From a virus: DNA of 63,107 nucleotides. A program made the translations under genes and the position numbers. Positions 1-7,176 of the stretch are shown one piece after another. Under the pieces are notes generated by a model. The model made no database searches. It was not told where the DNA came from and saw only the letters and a list, made by a program, of their open reading frames with translations. The first letter of the stretch is position 1; each line of letters starts with the position of its first letter. The stretch lies in IMG/VR virus record IMGVR_UViG_3300032236_001513, positions 1-63,107 of that record; one strand, given 5' to 3'.

Positions 1-352
1 CACGACGAAGGATAGGAGCGAGAAACAGATTCCACTCCTGACTGTCAAAGCGTTCAGAAAGATCAGCAATAGCATCACGAGCGGCATGCCCAGTCAGACT
101 ACGTACAGAAAGGTCTTTCAGAATAGTAAAGTAATCTTCATACGGGTTTTCAGCCTCAGTGATTCCTGTGGTATCGGGAATCTGCCTAACACCAAATACC
201 AAATAAGGATTGTAACAAGCCTTGAGCATCAAAAGGAAGCGAGCAGAGACTTCATTGCCTAGCTTTGCGGCAGTCAATGCTTGTCGGATGATATCTTCCT
301 TGTGAAGACGAGAATCACTTTCGTTGAGTTTTTGAATCCAAGAAGCAGACAT
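1..352 (-). CDS. 30: ATP-dependent DNA ligase, N-terminal part (runs off left edge)
   Basis: Reading the minus strand from ATG at 352 gives an open frame to the window edge, about 117 residues, starting MSASWIQKLNESDSRLHKED and containing ACYNPYLVFGVRQIPDTTG. This matches my memory of the N-terminal domain of T4-type gp30 DNA ligases, which seals nicks during phage replication and repair. The adenylation lysine motif lies beyond the edge, so activity cannot be judged. The start has an AAAGGA ribosome site just upstream. It is the last gene of the operon in view. The family call rests on the N-terminus only. Confidence 0.72.
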   Translation of the reverse strand, partial: MSASWIQKLNESDSRLHKEDIIRQALTAAKLGNEVSARFLLMLKACYNPYLVFGVRQIPDTTGITEAENPYEDYFTILKDLSVRSLTGHAARDAIADLSERFDSQEWNLFLAPILRR

Positions 353-398
353 ACAGGTCCTTTCAAAATATATAGATTAATTTATAATAAAAAAAGAA

Positions 399-483
399 CG
401 TCTGCGAATCAGTCCACTGAGGGAATTTACAACCCATTTAAGGGAGACCCAATTTACGAAAGACCACTCGGGATTCGCAGACG
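399..483 (-). terminator. Long-range inverted repeat with U-tract, terminator-like
   Basis: A perfect 12-bp inverted repeat (CGTCTGCGAATC at 399-410, GATTCGCAGACG at 472-483) encloses 61 nt. On the minus strand the distal arm is followed by TTCTTTTTTTATT. It lies between the 497-1156 gene and the ligase. The short GGG-TCT-CCC element in the loop could add structure. It may be a terminator with an extended branched loop, or a small structured RNA. Confidence 0.6.
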
Positions 484-496
484 CTCAAGTCAACAG

Positions 497-1156
497 TTAC
501 TTCACCTTCACACGGGTAAGCTGCGAAGACCCATCACGATGCGCCTTGACAGTACCCTTGATCTTCAACGACGTACCAACTTCGATCTGTGCACGATAGC
601 TGAAGAACACCGACTTGTTATCATCAGTGATCGCAGTCAGGAAGTAGACACCCCAATTATGAGAGTAAACGCACTTCACGACCTCGACGTTGAGTTCAAC
701 CTTACCACCGACATCGCTGACGAAGCCGTTCGTATCACGGACACGACGATCAGTTTCGATACGAACCTTAGCCCGTTCAAACGAAGCAGGAAGAGACGAG
801 ATGACAGCAACGTCATAGAAGCTCTCAATCTTTTCCTTATCAGCGATACGGAGCATAGTCTGCTCAAAGTCAGACAGATTCTTACCCTGCAGGATCTTGA
901 ATGTCAGCGAGTTGCAATGCTGGCGCACTGCTTCCCCGTTCTCACGATCAGTCTCGGTGATATCAAAATCGCCCTGAAGGAACTGCGAAGTCAGCTTCTT
1001 GTTAGCAACCTTTGCAGTGTCGATGATATAGCCATCAGCGTCATACAGGTTCTGATCTTCCTTGAGGTACTCGCCGTTGACGCGCTGGGCAGCACAGGCA
1101 GCAGCAAACACATCAGCAGTCGAGTAAGAAATCTTCGGGGTCTGATAACGAGCCAT
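497..1156 (-). CDS. Conserved phage protein with C-terminal OB-like domain
   Basis: 219 residues. I do not recognise a named family. The last 70 residues alternate beta-strand and turn patterns ending in YRAQIEVGTSLKIKGTVKAH, which resembles an OB-fold nucleic-acid-binding domain; the first 120 residues look helical. Position beside DNA ligase and strong early expression (sigma70-like promoter at 1189-1217) suggest a role in DNA metabolism. It ends in TAA, followed by the structured element at 399-483. Function is inference only. Confidence 0.7.
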   Translation of the reverse strand: MARYQTPKISYSTADVFAAACAAQRVNGEYLKEDQNLYDADGYIIDTAKVANKKLTSQFLQGDFDITETDRENGEAVRQHCNSLTFKILQGKNLSDFEQTMLRIADKEKIESFYDVAVISSLPASFERAKVRIETDRRVRDTNGFVSDVGGKVELNVEVVKCVYSHNWGVYFLTAITDDNKSVFFSYRAQIEVGTSLKIKGTVKAHRDGSSQLTRVKVK

Positions 1157-1188
1157 TCGCTAATTCCTTCGCTTCAATCTATGATCAG

Positions 1189-1217
1189 AATGTACGCCCT
1201 TCTAATGGGCATGTCAA
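1189..1217 (-). promoter_or_regulatory. Sigma70-like early promoter
   Basis: On the minus strand TTGACA (1212-1217), 17-bp spacer, TACATT (1189-1194), 33 bp before the ATG at 1156. One of a set of near-consensus host-type promoters in the window. Confidence 0.75.
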
Positions 1218-1256
1218 GCCTTAAATATGTTTTTTTCAAAAATAAAAATCGAGCAA

Positions 1257-1640
1257 TCATGCATCTAGGTACATGAAGACGACTATCATCACACATGCGA
1301 CCATCAGGCACAGAAAAAATAGGCTGAGGAATTGCAATCCAAAAATACCTGATGCAAGCACAATAGACAGACCACCAAAGCATCCGCTCATCCAAGAATA
1401 TCCTAACAGTTTAGAAAGGATGTTAAACGGAATGTAGGGATTCAAGATCAAGTGCAGCGGAGTCTTACCATCCATTACCAGTTCGGTAAGTTCAGCAGTC
1501 GATATTTCCTTCGGTGGTTCTTTCTGGTTCTTGAGGAAGAACAGTTCCTCTTTTAGATAGTCACGCTCAGCCCTAAGCTGCTGTAGCTGAAAGGAGTCCC
1601 TAGGGACACAGTGAGCATGGCGTGTTTGCTTAGTAAACAA
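1257..1640 (-). CDS. Small membrane protein with TTG start
   Basis: 127 residues. The N-terminal half is charged with a short coiled-coil-like stretch (QLQQLRAERDYLKEELFFLK); the C-terminal half holds one or two hydrophobic segments, about residues 82-97 and 101-125. No ATG is available: the start is TTG at 1640, supported by an ideal AAGGAG eight bases upstream. It ends in TGA. It probably sits in the inner membrane. No family recognised. Confidence 0.65.
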   Translation of the reverse strand: MFTKQTRHAHCVPRDSFQLQQLRAERDYLKEELFFLKNQKEPPKEISTAELTELVMDGKTPLHLILNPYIPFNILSKLLGYSWMSGCFGGLSIVLASGIFGLQFLSLFFLCLMVACVMIVVFMYLDA

Positions 1641-1664
1641 TATGATATCTCCTTATTATAAATA

Positions 1665-1684
1665 GTCAGCCGTCACCGGCTGAC
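1665..1684 (-). terminator. Hairpin over the stop codon of the 1673-1996 gene
   Basis: GTCAGCCG and CGGCTGAC form an 8-bp stem with a TCAC loop. It includes the TGA stop and is followed on the minus strand by TATTTATAATAA. The tail is AT-rich rather than a pure U-run, so terminator strength is uncertain. Confidence 0.5.
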
Positions 1685-1996
1685 CCCAACCTCAGCATTA
1701 GGATTTTCAATGCAGGCTTTCAGGTAGTCTTCCACGAACGGCACGAAATGTTCGTACATTCCCCAACCGTTAGGAGCATTGAACTTCTGATAGTGCTCCG
1801 GATCAGCCTTCAGCTTCGCCAGACCCTCAGCCAGGGGAGCAATCAGCTGGTGAGCATGAGTGATCCCGACTTCTTCGGGGCGCCACACCGGCTCGTAAAT
1901 ACCGGCTTCCATAGCCATCTTGTTCAGATTGTGAGTGATGTTCCGCCAGTACACTTCGGTCGGACGAACTTCAGTCAGATAAACATCCAGCGACAT
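1673..1996 (-). CDS. Small conserved hypothetical protein
   Basis: 107 residues, starting MSLDVYLTEVRPTEVYWRNI, with an aromatic, mixed-charge composition and no membrane segment. I do not know its function. It has its own near-perfect sigma70 promoter (2024-2052) and an AGGGAG site before the ATG, so it is probably made early from a monocistronic message closed by the hairpin at 1665-1684. Confidence 0.7.
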   Translation of the reverse strand: MSLDVYLTEVRPTEVYWRNITHNLNKMAMEAGIYEPVWRPEEVGITHAHQLIAPLAEGLAKLKADPEHYQKFNAPNGWGMYEHFVPFVEDYLKACIENPNAEVGVSR

Positions 1997-2023
1997 GATG
2001 AACTCCCTTTTGTCTATAGTTTT

Positions 2024-2052
2024 AATATAGCAAAATGGGTATCCGATGTCAA
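2024..2052 (-). promoter_or_regulatory. Sigma70-like early promoter
   Basis: TTGACA (2047-2052), 17-bp spacer, TATATT (2024-2029) on the minus strand, 28 bp before the ATG at 1996. Confidence 0.78.
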
Positions 2053-2068
2053 CCTTTTATTTCAAAAA

Positions 2069-2881
2069 TTAACCAACAATCTCGTATTCGATACCATCTG
2101 GGTCTACATAACCATTTAACATGCTGGTAAGTTTTTGGTAGGACAATATACTACGTTCATGTGCCCAATCATCATACTCTGGACTATCCTTATCCGGTTC
2201 TGGTTCAAGGTCATAATCCTTATATTCGTATTGATATCGGTCTACACGTTCTTGATTGCCCGGAAGTTTAAGCCAATCACCGATAACATCAGAAAATGCG
2301 TCATCATCAATTCCGATTACTTCACCATCCTCATCAACATAATCATCTTCGCTAGGACCTTCTGGACCGAAATACCATTCAATCAGCGGCACTAGTATCT
2401 CATCTTTTTCAGTGTCTCTGACTTCAGGCTTCGACTTCATCCGATCGGGAGGATCAAGCACGTAATTTTCATTATCTACAGTGAATCCTAAGTTCCAAAA
2501 TGAATATAACAAAATCATCATTACAAAGCCTGCTACAGATCCCTTTTCATATCTTCCCATAAAGAATCGGCTTAACCAATTGCTTTTCTGACGTATAGCT
2601 TCGGGTTCATAATATTGTATATTGAATTTTTGTTTTAGATCCAACAGTTCAGCTTTTCTTTGATCATTTGCGCTGCGGAAATATTTGTCCATTACATTAT
2701 GAAAGGCAGACCCTTCAAAGTTTGTATTTGAAGATGAAATAGCTAATTTTGGGTATGCCTTATTATACGCAGTAATAAACTGCATGAGTATAGGATAGCT
2801 TTGTGCTTTTGCAAATGGATCATCTGCTTGTGCTTCATTGATTATGTCTACGTATTTTCTAAACCAAGACGGGTCGTTCAT
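2069..2881 (-). CDS. Acidic protein with possible capsid-targeting N-terminus
   Basis: 270 residues, unknown family. One hydrophobic segment near residues 115-135 (SVAGFVMMILLYSFWNLGF) and a strongly acidic C-terminal third (DEDGEVIGIDDDAFSD). The N-terminus MNDPSWFRKYVDIINEAQ contains an I-N-E site of the T4 prohead-protease type about 16 residues in. A late-promoter motif (2904-2911) lies just upstream and TAAGGAA precedes the ATG. I infer a late protein, possibly packaged in the head. Confidence 0.6.
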   Translation of the reverse strand: MNDPSWFRKYVDIINEAQADDPFAKAQSYPILMQFITAYNKAYPKLAISSSNTNFEGSAFHNVMDKYFRSANDQRKAELLDLKQKFNIQYYEPEAIRQKSNWLSRFFMGRYEKGSVAGFVMMILLYSFWNLGFTVDNENYVLDPPDRMKSKPEVRDTEKDEILVPLIEWYFGPEGPSEDDYVDEDGEVIGIDDDAFSDVIGDWLKLPGNQERVDRYQYEYKDYDLEPEPDKDSPEYDDWAHERSILSYQKLTSMLNGYVDPDGIEYEIVG

Positions 2882-2903
2882 TTGTAAATTCCTTAGTTAC
2901 ATG

Positions 2904-2911
2904 TATTTATT
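2904..2911 (-). promoter_or_regulatory. T4-type late promoter (AATAAATA)
   Basis: AATAAATA on the minus strand 22 bp before the ATG at 2881. It matches the T4 late consensus TATAAATA except at the first base. Confidence 0.55.
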
Positions 2912-2938
2912 ATAGTAATGATATTTTACATAAAGAAA

Positions 2939-2961
2939 ATGCCTGACAGAATGCCAGGCAT
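2939..2961 (-). terminator. Rho-independent terminator
   Basis: ATGCCTG and CAGGCAT form a 7-bp stem with a 9-nt loop. On the minus strand the stem is followed by TTTTCTTTA. It closes the operon ending with the gene at 2987. Confidence 0.75.
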
Positions 2962-2986
2962 TTTCCACTATAACAATATCAACCTC

Positions 2987-3250
2987 TTACTTTTTAGGCT
3001 GATTTACGAACTCATACATTTTCTGAGCAGTCTCGAGGATCTTATCTAATCCTGGAAACTCCGGCATACCTACAGTAGTCACGATCTGTCCGGTCTTTTC
3101 ATCACGCTTCTGGGACACCTCCCAGCCAGCGAGTTTAGCACTATACTCAGCCTGTACTATTTCTTTAGCCATGTTAAGAATATCAGAACGAATTTCATAA
3201 CCGTTCTTATTAAACTTTACTTCTGGAAGGTTAAACATTTTATCAGTCAT
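2987..3250 (-). CDS. Small conserved phage protein
   Basis: 87 residues from ATG at 3250 (MTDKMFNLPEVKFNKNGYEI), chosen over an upstream alternative because AAAGGATG lies six bases before it. Mostly helical with a central KTGQIVTTVGMPEF segment. I have an impression of similar short proteins in T4-like phages but no function. It overlaps the stop of the tiny membrane ORF at 3243-3347, so the two are probably translationally coupled. Confidence 0.6.
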   Translation of the reverse strand: MTDKMFNLPEVKFNKNGYEIRSDILNMAKEIVQAEYSAKLAGWEVSQKRDEKTGQIVTTVGMPEFPGLDKILETAQKMYEFVNQPKK

Positions 3251-3347
3251 TATTGCATCCTTTGAAATAATTATTGATTTCTTCACTGACTAGAAATCCA
3301 ACAGGGATAGCAATACTAGCTAATCCAAATACTCCGAATACTATCAT
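3243..3347 (-). CDS. Tiny membrane protein (34 aa)
   Basis: An ORF of 34 codons beginning MIVFGVFGLASIAIPVGF, with one hydrophobic segment at residues 1-19 followed by a short polar tail. The ATG at 3347 has an AGGAG site at ideal spacing, and its TGA overlaps the ATG of the next gene. The ribosome site, coupling and single membrane helix argue that it is a real small membrane protein. Confidence 0.6.
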   Translation of the reverse strand: MIVFGVFGLASIAIPVGFLVSEEINNYFKGCNND

Positions 3348-3359
3348 GTTTGTCTCCTA

Positions 3360-3629
3360 TTACTTTTCTTTACTAGGAAAAATGGTCTTTACGTTGTCTT
3401 GAGCCGTCTTAGACAAGTCACGATAAAAAGACTTGTCAGTGACAGTCTTATATAGGTCGTTGCCCGCATCGAGGATAGCCCCGGCAGCCTTTTTAGTATA
3501 TTCTGTTTGAGTGTCAACAAGTTTGTTGAGAGAAGTTGCGAGTCCTTCATGCTTCACGAAGGTATCAACAAAGATTTTCTTTGAAGTTTGAACCGTATCT
3601 ATGGCGGTGTCAATCATAGTCTTAAGCAT
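3360..3629 (-). CDS. Amphipathic helical protein, phasin-like
   Basis: 89 residues, almost entirely amphipathic helix (DTAIDTVQTSKKIFVDTF and similar), with no cysteine and no membrane segment. The pattern resembles small phasin-type surface-coating proteins, but I cannot confirm the family. It starts at ATG 3629 with AAAGGAAA upstream and has a late-promoter motif at 3675-3682. It leads the short operon with 3243-3347 and 2987-3250. Confidence 0.6.
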   Translation of the reverse strand: MLKTMIDTAIDTVQTSKKIFVDTFVKHEGLATSLNKLVDTQTEYTKKAAGAILDAGNDLYKTVTDKSFYRDLSKTAQDNVKTIFPSKEK

Positions 3630-3674
3630 AACAATTTCCTTTCTGTGTGTGTGGTAGTATTCAACTACAAATAC

Positions 3675-3682
3675 TATTTATG
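3675..3682 (-). promoter_or_regulatory. T4-type late promoter (CATAAATA)
   Basis: CATAAATA on the minus strand, 46 bp before the ATG at 3629, in a non-coding gap. Confidence 0.55.
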
Positions 3683-3702
3683 TAGGGAATAGTATGATAA
3701 AA

Positions 3703-4386
3703 CTATTTGGTTTTTGATCCGCTATCTAGAACCACACTAATTAGTTGTTGAATTCTAGGATTAATATTTTTAGTCATACCGGCTTTTTTTGCAGCCGTAT
3801 ATAACATTTGTGTGGCTTTCTGAGTTGCAGTATGCTGTTCAGGACTGAGTTGATTTTTAATGTAATTTGCTTGTTCAGTGGGATTTGCCATCATAAGTCT
3901 CTGTGCTATTTTAGTACTATCTTGTGTTGGAGCAGTAGCTTGCGGCGGAGCAGTCCCGTCTTGTTCTGATTCTTCCATCTGACCGTTATTAGAATCCATT
4001 GGTACACCTCCAACATTTGGATGCACGAGACCATTAAAGAAATTGAGTACAGACATTAATCCCTTACCTATATGTGACGGATCAAATGCTGCTCCTGCAA
4101 GAATGCCAACAGCAATCACTCCTAGTATTGCCATTCCTTTGACGCCCCCTTTTATTAAAGCATTAGCAAAAGTTGGAAGATATATATATCTAAATAAAGC
4201 AGTTTGACTCTTGAATGTTCTATCAACCGGAATGACCAAGGGTGGTTCTTTTGCTTCACCAATTCTACTTCTCGGAGGAGTAAACGTGTTTTCATTTAGA
4301 TACCGCTTGTTCTTAACAGAAGATGACCCGTTGATCTGGTCAAGCTGCTGTATAAGATTACGCATTTTTTCAGTATTATCTGACAT
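3703..4386 (-). CDS. Single-pass membrane protein, late, ends in amber
   Basis: 227 residues. One hydrophobic segment at about residues 79-99 (GGVKGMAILGVIAVGILAGA), a polar Gln/Thr-rich middle, and a helical C-terminus. The N-terminus MSDNTEKMRNLIQQLDQI resembles the packaged-protein leaders seen elsewhere here but lacks the glutamate of the cleavage site. The gene ends in TAG; suppression would add 14 residues before TGA. A GATAAATA late promoter lies at 4421-4428. No family recognised. Confidence 0.6.
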   Translation of the reverse strand: MSDNTEKMRNLIQQLDQINGSSSVKNKRYLNENTFTPPRSRIGEAKEPPLVIPVDRTFKSQTALFRYIYLPTFANALIKGGVKGMAILGVIAVGILAGAAFDPSHIGKGLMSVLNFFNGLVHPNVGGVPMDSNNGQMEESEQDGTAPPQATAPTQDSTKIAQRLMMANPTEQANYIKNQLSPEQHTATQKATQMLYTAAKKAGMTKNINPRIQQLISVVLDSGSKTK

Positions 4387-4420
4387 CCTAGTCTACTCCG
4401 AGATTTTATGTTGTTAATAT

Positions 4421-4428
4421 TATTTATC
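4421..4428 (-). promoter_or_regulatory. T4-type late promoter (GATAAATA)
   Basis: GATAAATA on the minus strand, 34 bp before the ATG at 4386, between two genes. Confidence 0.6.
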
Positions 4429-4453
4429 TTAAATGTAAAAATTTAATCCAAAA

Positions 4454-4876
4454 CTATTTCACGGATTCCATGTATGAGTTTACAGAACCATACAAGGTAA
4501 TAAGCATTGCTATCTTATGATCATACACTCTTATATAGGGGTGCTTCTTTTTCTTTTCATCTATCCTAACCCCAACATAGTAGGGGCAATGTATCTTTTT
4601 GTTGAGCAGCATGGCATAACCTTCCCAATTGGTATTAGGAAGTGCAAAGTTTTTAATGTTTTCATCGAAGTCAAAATTATAGTGAGCTATCTTAGCTTGC
4701 TCAAACGCTTTGGCCCCCGCATCAGTCAATCGAAGACCTGTACCAATGCGGGCTGTAACAAACCACTCAAAGATTAGCTTATCAGGATCCCGATCCTTCC
4801 ATGGAAAATCGGGATCATTCTGCATTTCAGCAAGTATCGTGCTTATGATTTCTAATTTAGTTTTGGGATAAGTCAT
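4454..4876 (-). CDS. Conserved hypothetical protein
   Basis: 140 residues with a mixed alpha/beta pattern, including PNTNWEGYAMLLNKKIHCPY and a C-terminal HKIAMLITLYGS strand. No recognised motif. Last gene of a tightly overlapping run (4454-7112) and overlapping its upstream neighbour by 20 bp. It ends in TAG; read-through would add nine residues. Confidence 0.6.
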   Translation of the reverse strand: MTYPKTKLEIISTILAEMQNDPDFPWKDRDPDKLIFEWFVTARIGTGLRLTDAGAKAFEQAKIAHYNFDFDENIKNFALPNTNWEGYAMLLNKKIHCPYYVGVRIDEKKKKHPYIRVYDHKIAMLITLYGSVNSYMESVK

Positions 4877-5162
4877 CAGGATACACTGTGCGTCCCGAAT
4901 TCATAAAAACGACAGTGAACTTGTCTGTCTTAAACTGTGCATTCAATTTGCGACAGAGATTGCGAGCGTGTCCTGGATTAGAGAAGCTGGTCTTCTTATA
5001 TTTAGGAGCAGCATCATTAGCAAGATAATGTGATGATTTAAGATTTATAGGCTGATCATCATAGAACACTGCCCATATACCAGCAGCTTCAACTATTTGG
5101 TCACACTTATAGGTCTTCTTGTCAACGTACTCTAAAAGCACATTTGGTTGCGTTCTGCTCAT
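4857..5162 (-). CDS. Conserved hypothetical protein
   Basis: 101 residues, basic and beta-rich (IWAVFYDDQPINLKSSHYLA), with GHARNLCRKLNAQF near residue 65 that looks like a nucleic-acid or nucleotide-contact helix, though no family is recognised. The ATG shares four bases with the TGA of the upstream gene (ATGA overlap), so translation is coupled. Confidence 0.6.
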   Translation of the reverse strand: MSRTQPNVLLEYVDKKTYKCDQIVEAAGIWAVFYDDQPINLKSSHYLANDAAPKYKKTSFSNPGHARNLCRKLNAQFKTDKFTVVFMNSGRTVYPDDLSQN

Positions 5163-5368
5163 TTGAATGATCCACCCTTAACTTCAATTTGTACAACTTC
5201 ACTATCTTTTTCCTGATTATGTTTTTTGTTTAATTCGTGTAGATCAGCTAACAATCGCGTGATTTCATCGCGCAGTCCGCGGGCATCCGGCATGGGTAGA
5301 ACCAAATCCTTATTTTGTCTGGTATCAGCCATTGCCATCTTGTCCATGAATCGTTTGATATGAAGCAT
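5159..5368 (-). CDS. Small coiled-coil protein
   Basis: 69 residues, with a helical central stretch (LRDEITRLLADLHELNKKHN) that is likely coiled coil, and no other feature. The start overlaps the upstream TAA (TAATG). Function unknown; it is one member of the early-type operon downstream of RNase H. Confidence 0.55.
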   Translation of the reverse strand: MLHIKRFMDKMAMADTRQNKDLVLPMPDARGLRDEITRLLADLHELNKKHNQEKDSEVVQIEVKGGSFK

Positions 5369-5823
5369 TATGTATTTAGCTGACTATTTGCTTCTTCTTC
5401 GGTTTTGTACGGACCTTGATAAGGATAACGCTGAATAAAAATATACTTGGGACAAAATACTGTACTCTTTACTCCGTTCTGGTCCATGACAAACCAACCT
5501 GCTGCGTGTTGACACTTAGACTTTCGAGACTTAGTGAATAAGTGCAATCCCCTCTTGACATCAAAAAGAGAATTATAAACACGCGGTGTCGTAGGATAAT
5601 CAGGATAAGGCATTGCTGCCTTTTTATTATTAGATTTGAGCGGCTCAAATCTAATTTGTGTTTTCTTTTTCAACTCTTCAGTGTTGTTGAATTGTAGCGA
5701 AGTGCCGTTGATACTAAGACCATACCCGGCATTATTCGCTTCAATGTTTCCAACCTTTTTGTTACCATCAGTAACAATCCAAAACTGATTCTTAATGATT
5801 GGCTTTGCGACTAGCTCAGACAT
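5368..5823 (-). CDS. Conserved hypothetical protein
   Basis: 151 residues, basic (many Lys) and beta-rich, with two cysteines in KSRKSKCQHAAGWFVMDQNG and STVFCPKYIF. AAAGGAAAATA precedes the ATG at 5823. It overlaps the next upstream gene by eight bases. No family recognised. Confidence 0.6.
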   Translation of the reverse strand: MSELVAKPIIKNQFWIVTDGNKKVGNIEANNAGYGLSINGTSLQFNNTEELKKKTQIRFEPLKSNNKKAAMPYPDYPTTPRVYNSLFDVKRGLHLFTKSRKSKCQHAAGWFVMDQNGVKSTVFCPKYIFIQRYPYQGPYKTEEEANSQLNT

Positions 5824-6118
5824 TATTTTCCTTTGTCAACATTTTAAATAAATCTTTCTTATGCTTTGGTGTCCAGTACTTAGCATCAGGGCCGCAGTCA
5901 CCATGTTTGCGTTCAGATTCGCAATAAGTCATCTTAGCCTTAATACGTTCTGGTCCAGTAACCGGATCAATGGTATCATATTCATCTTTGAGGGTCTTTG
6001 CACACTTATACCAGTGTGATTGAGGGGGACGAAGCTCAAAGATATAACTACAATAAGCAAATAAATTGATACGAGCGTGAATACAATCCTTACACAAATA
6101 AACTGTATCAATTGCCAT
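5816..6118 (-). CDS. Small cysteine-rich protein
   Basis: 100 residues from ATG at 6118 (MAIDTVYLCKDCIHARIN); the longer frame is rejected because AAGGAG lies seven bases before this ATG. Cysteines at C9 and C12 (CKDC), then C23, C39, C67 and C75, suggest a zinc-binding fold. The start lies inside the 3' end of the RNase H gene. Function unknown. Confidence 0.6.
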   Translation of the reverse strand: MAIDTVYLCKDCIHARINLFAYCSYIFELRPPQSHWYKCAKTLKDEYDTIDPVTGPERIKAKMTYCESERKHGDCGPDAKYWTPKHKKDLFKMLTKENNV

Positions 6119-7112
6119 TGAGAACTCCTTTGTATGGTGTATTGAGCCATTTGGAATACGTTTCAGCTTGTTCAGAAATCTTTGCGAGTTCATACTTCCC
6201 GCAGAACTTCATGAGATGAATTCCTACCTGCGGTGTAGTATTTATACGCACATTTTCCTTGATGACCGTATCGACTGCATCCTTGATTTCTTGAGGCTGG
6301 GATCTTAGATCGATCAGCGCCTTGTTGCGTTCATAGTCATCCTTTACGCGATGTTCGACACCCTCGTGGTCAACCCAGCGTTGAAGCAAGAAATTATTCC
6401 AGTGAAAGCCTTGCTTAGTGCGATCTTCGAACGCTTCACGTATGCCTACAGAGTTCTTAGAACCCTTCTCACGCACACCGGGATACGCACTGAACACGTT
6501 GTCAGTAGCATCACCGCGAATGATCTTCTTGAACAGAAGATATGCAGGATCCTCAAGCAGCTTATGCTCGCCGGTCTTCTTGTCCTTGACAGGCTTACCG
6601 CGATCATTGTAGTAGCCGTCCAGCTTGATGAGTTGACCAGCAACACCGTTATACTGATGGACATTCTCGCTGATCAACTGAACGAAGTCGGTGTCGGACG
6701 AGATGATATAATGCTGATCTTCGGGGTGTAGATCAATGAAACGAGCAATGAGGTCATCTGCTTCTGCGTTAGGATGCCGCAGGACGCTAGCGTTAGTCTT
6801 TTGTGATAGGAACGTAGTGAATGCCTCATACGTTTCCCAGAACATTTTGTTTTCTTCGACTTCTGCCTCAGTCAGTGCAGTGTTGTCGATAGCACGATGC
6901 GCCTTGTAAGGCTTGTAGAATTCCTTACGCCACGAGCGTCCCTCAAGGCAGAATACAACATGATCAATATCAAACATGCGAACTGCTTGATTGACCGATG
7001 AAAGAGTGAGATGCATAGCCATGCCTACCTTCTCCCAAGGATCAGTGTTGCGAGCCGCAACATGTCGAGCGCGGAAAAAGGTATTAGCAGTGTCGATCAA
7101 AGCGTATTTCAT
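6108..7112 (-). CDS. rnh: RNase H / 5'-3' exonuclease (T4 Rnh, FEN-like)
   Basis: 334 residues from ATG at 7112, chosen because AAAGG lies six bases upstream. It has the FEN/5'-exonuclease acid clusters: MKYALIDTANTFFRARH with the first Asp, then NAEADDLIARF and IISSDTDFVQL, and IIRGDATDNVFSAYPGVREKG as the helix-3-turn/H2TH-type region. In T4 this enzyme removes RNA primers during lagging-strand synthesis before ligase acts. It is slightly longer than T4 Rnh (305). It heads the operon behind a strong sigma70-like promoter (7140-7168). Confidence 0.88.
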   Translation of the reverse strand: MKYALIDTANTFFRARHVAARNTDPWEKVGMAMHLTLSSVNQAVRMFDIDHVVFCLEGRSWRKEFYKPYKAHRAIDNTALTEAEVEENKMFWETYEAFTTFLSQKTNASVLRHPNAEADDLIARFIDLHPEDQHYIISSDTDFVQLISENVHQYNGVAGQLIKLDGYYNDRGKPVKDKKTGEHKLLEDPAYLLFKKIIRGDATDNVFSAYPGVREKGSKNSVGIREAFEDRTKQGFHWNNFLLQRWVDHEGVEHRVKDDYERNKALIDLRSQPQEIKDAVDTVIKENVRINTTPQVGIHLMKFCGKYELAKISEQAETYSKWLNTPYKGVLNGN

Positions 7113-7139
7113 TCGAAGCCTTTGTTTTAATATGCTCAC

Positions 7140-7168
7140 ATAATACGCTAAATGTAAGCATATGTCAA
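7140..7168 (-). promoter_or_regulatory. Sigma70-like early promoter for rnh
   Basis: TTGACA (7163-7168), 17-bp spacer, TATTAT (7140-7145), 28 bp before the rnh ATG. Confidence 0.8.
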
Positions 7169-7176
7169 CCGAAATT

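Noticed and set aside
281-1276. 331-codon open frame on the plus strand
   Set aside because: It lies antisense to the ligase, the terminator-like element and the OB-fold-like gene, has no ribosome site, and codes for an unusual basic protein; the minus-strand genes are better supported.
6238-6245. Exact TATAAATA on the minus strand inside rnh
   Set aside because: It falls in the middle of the RNase H coding sequence with no gene starting after it.
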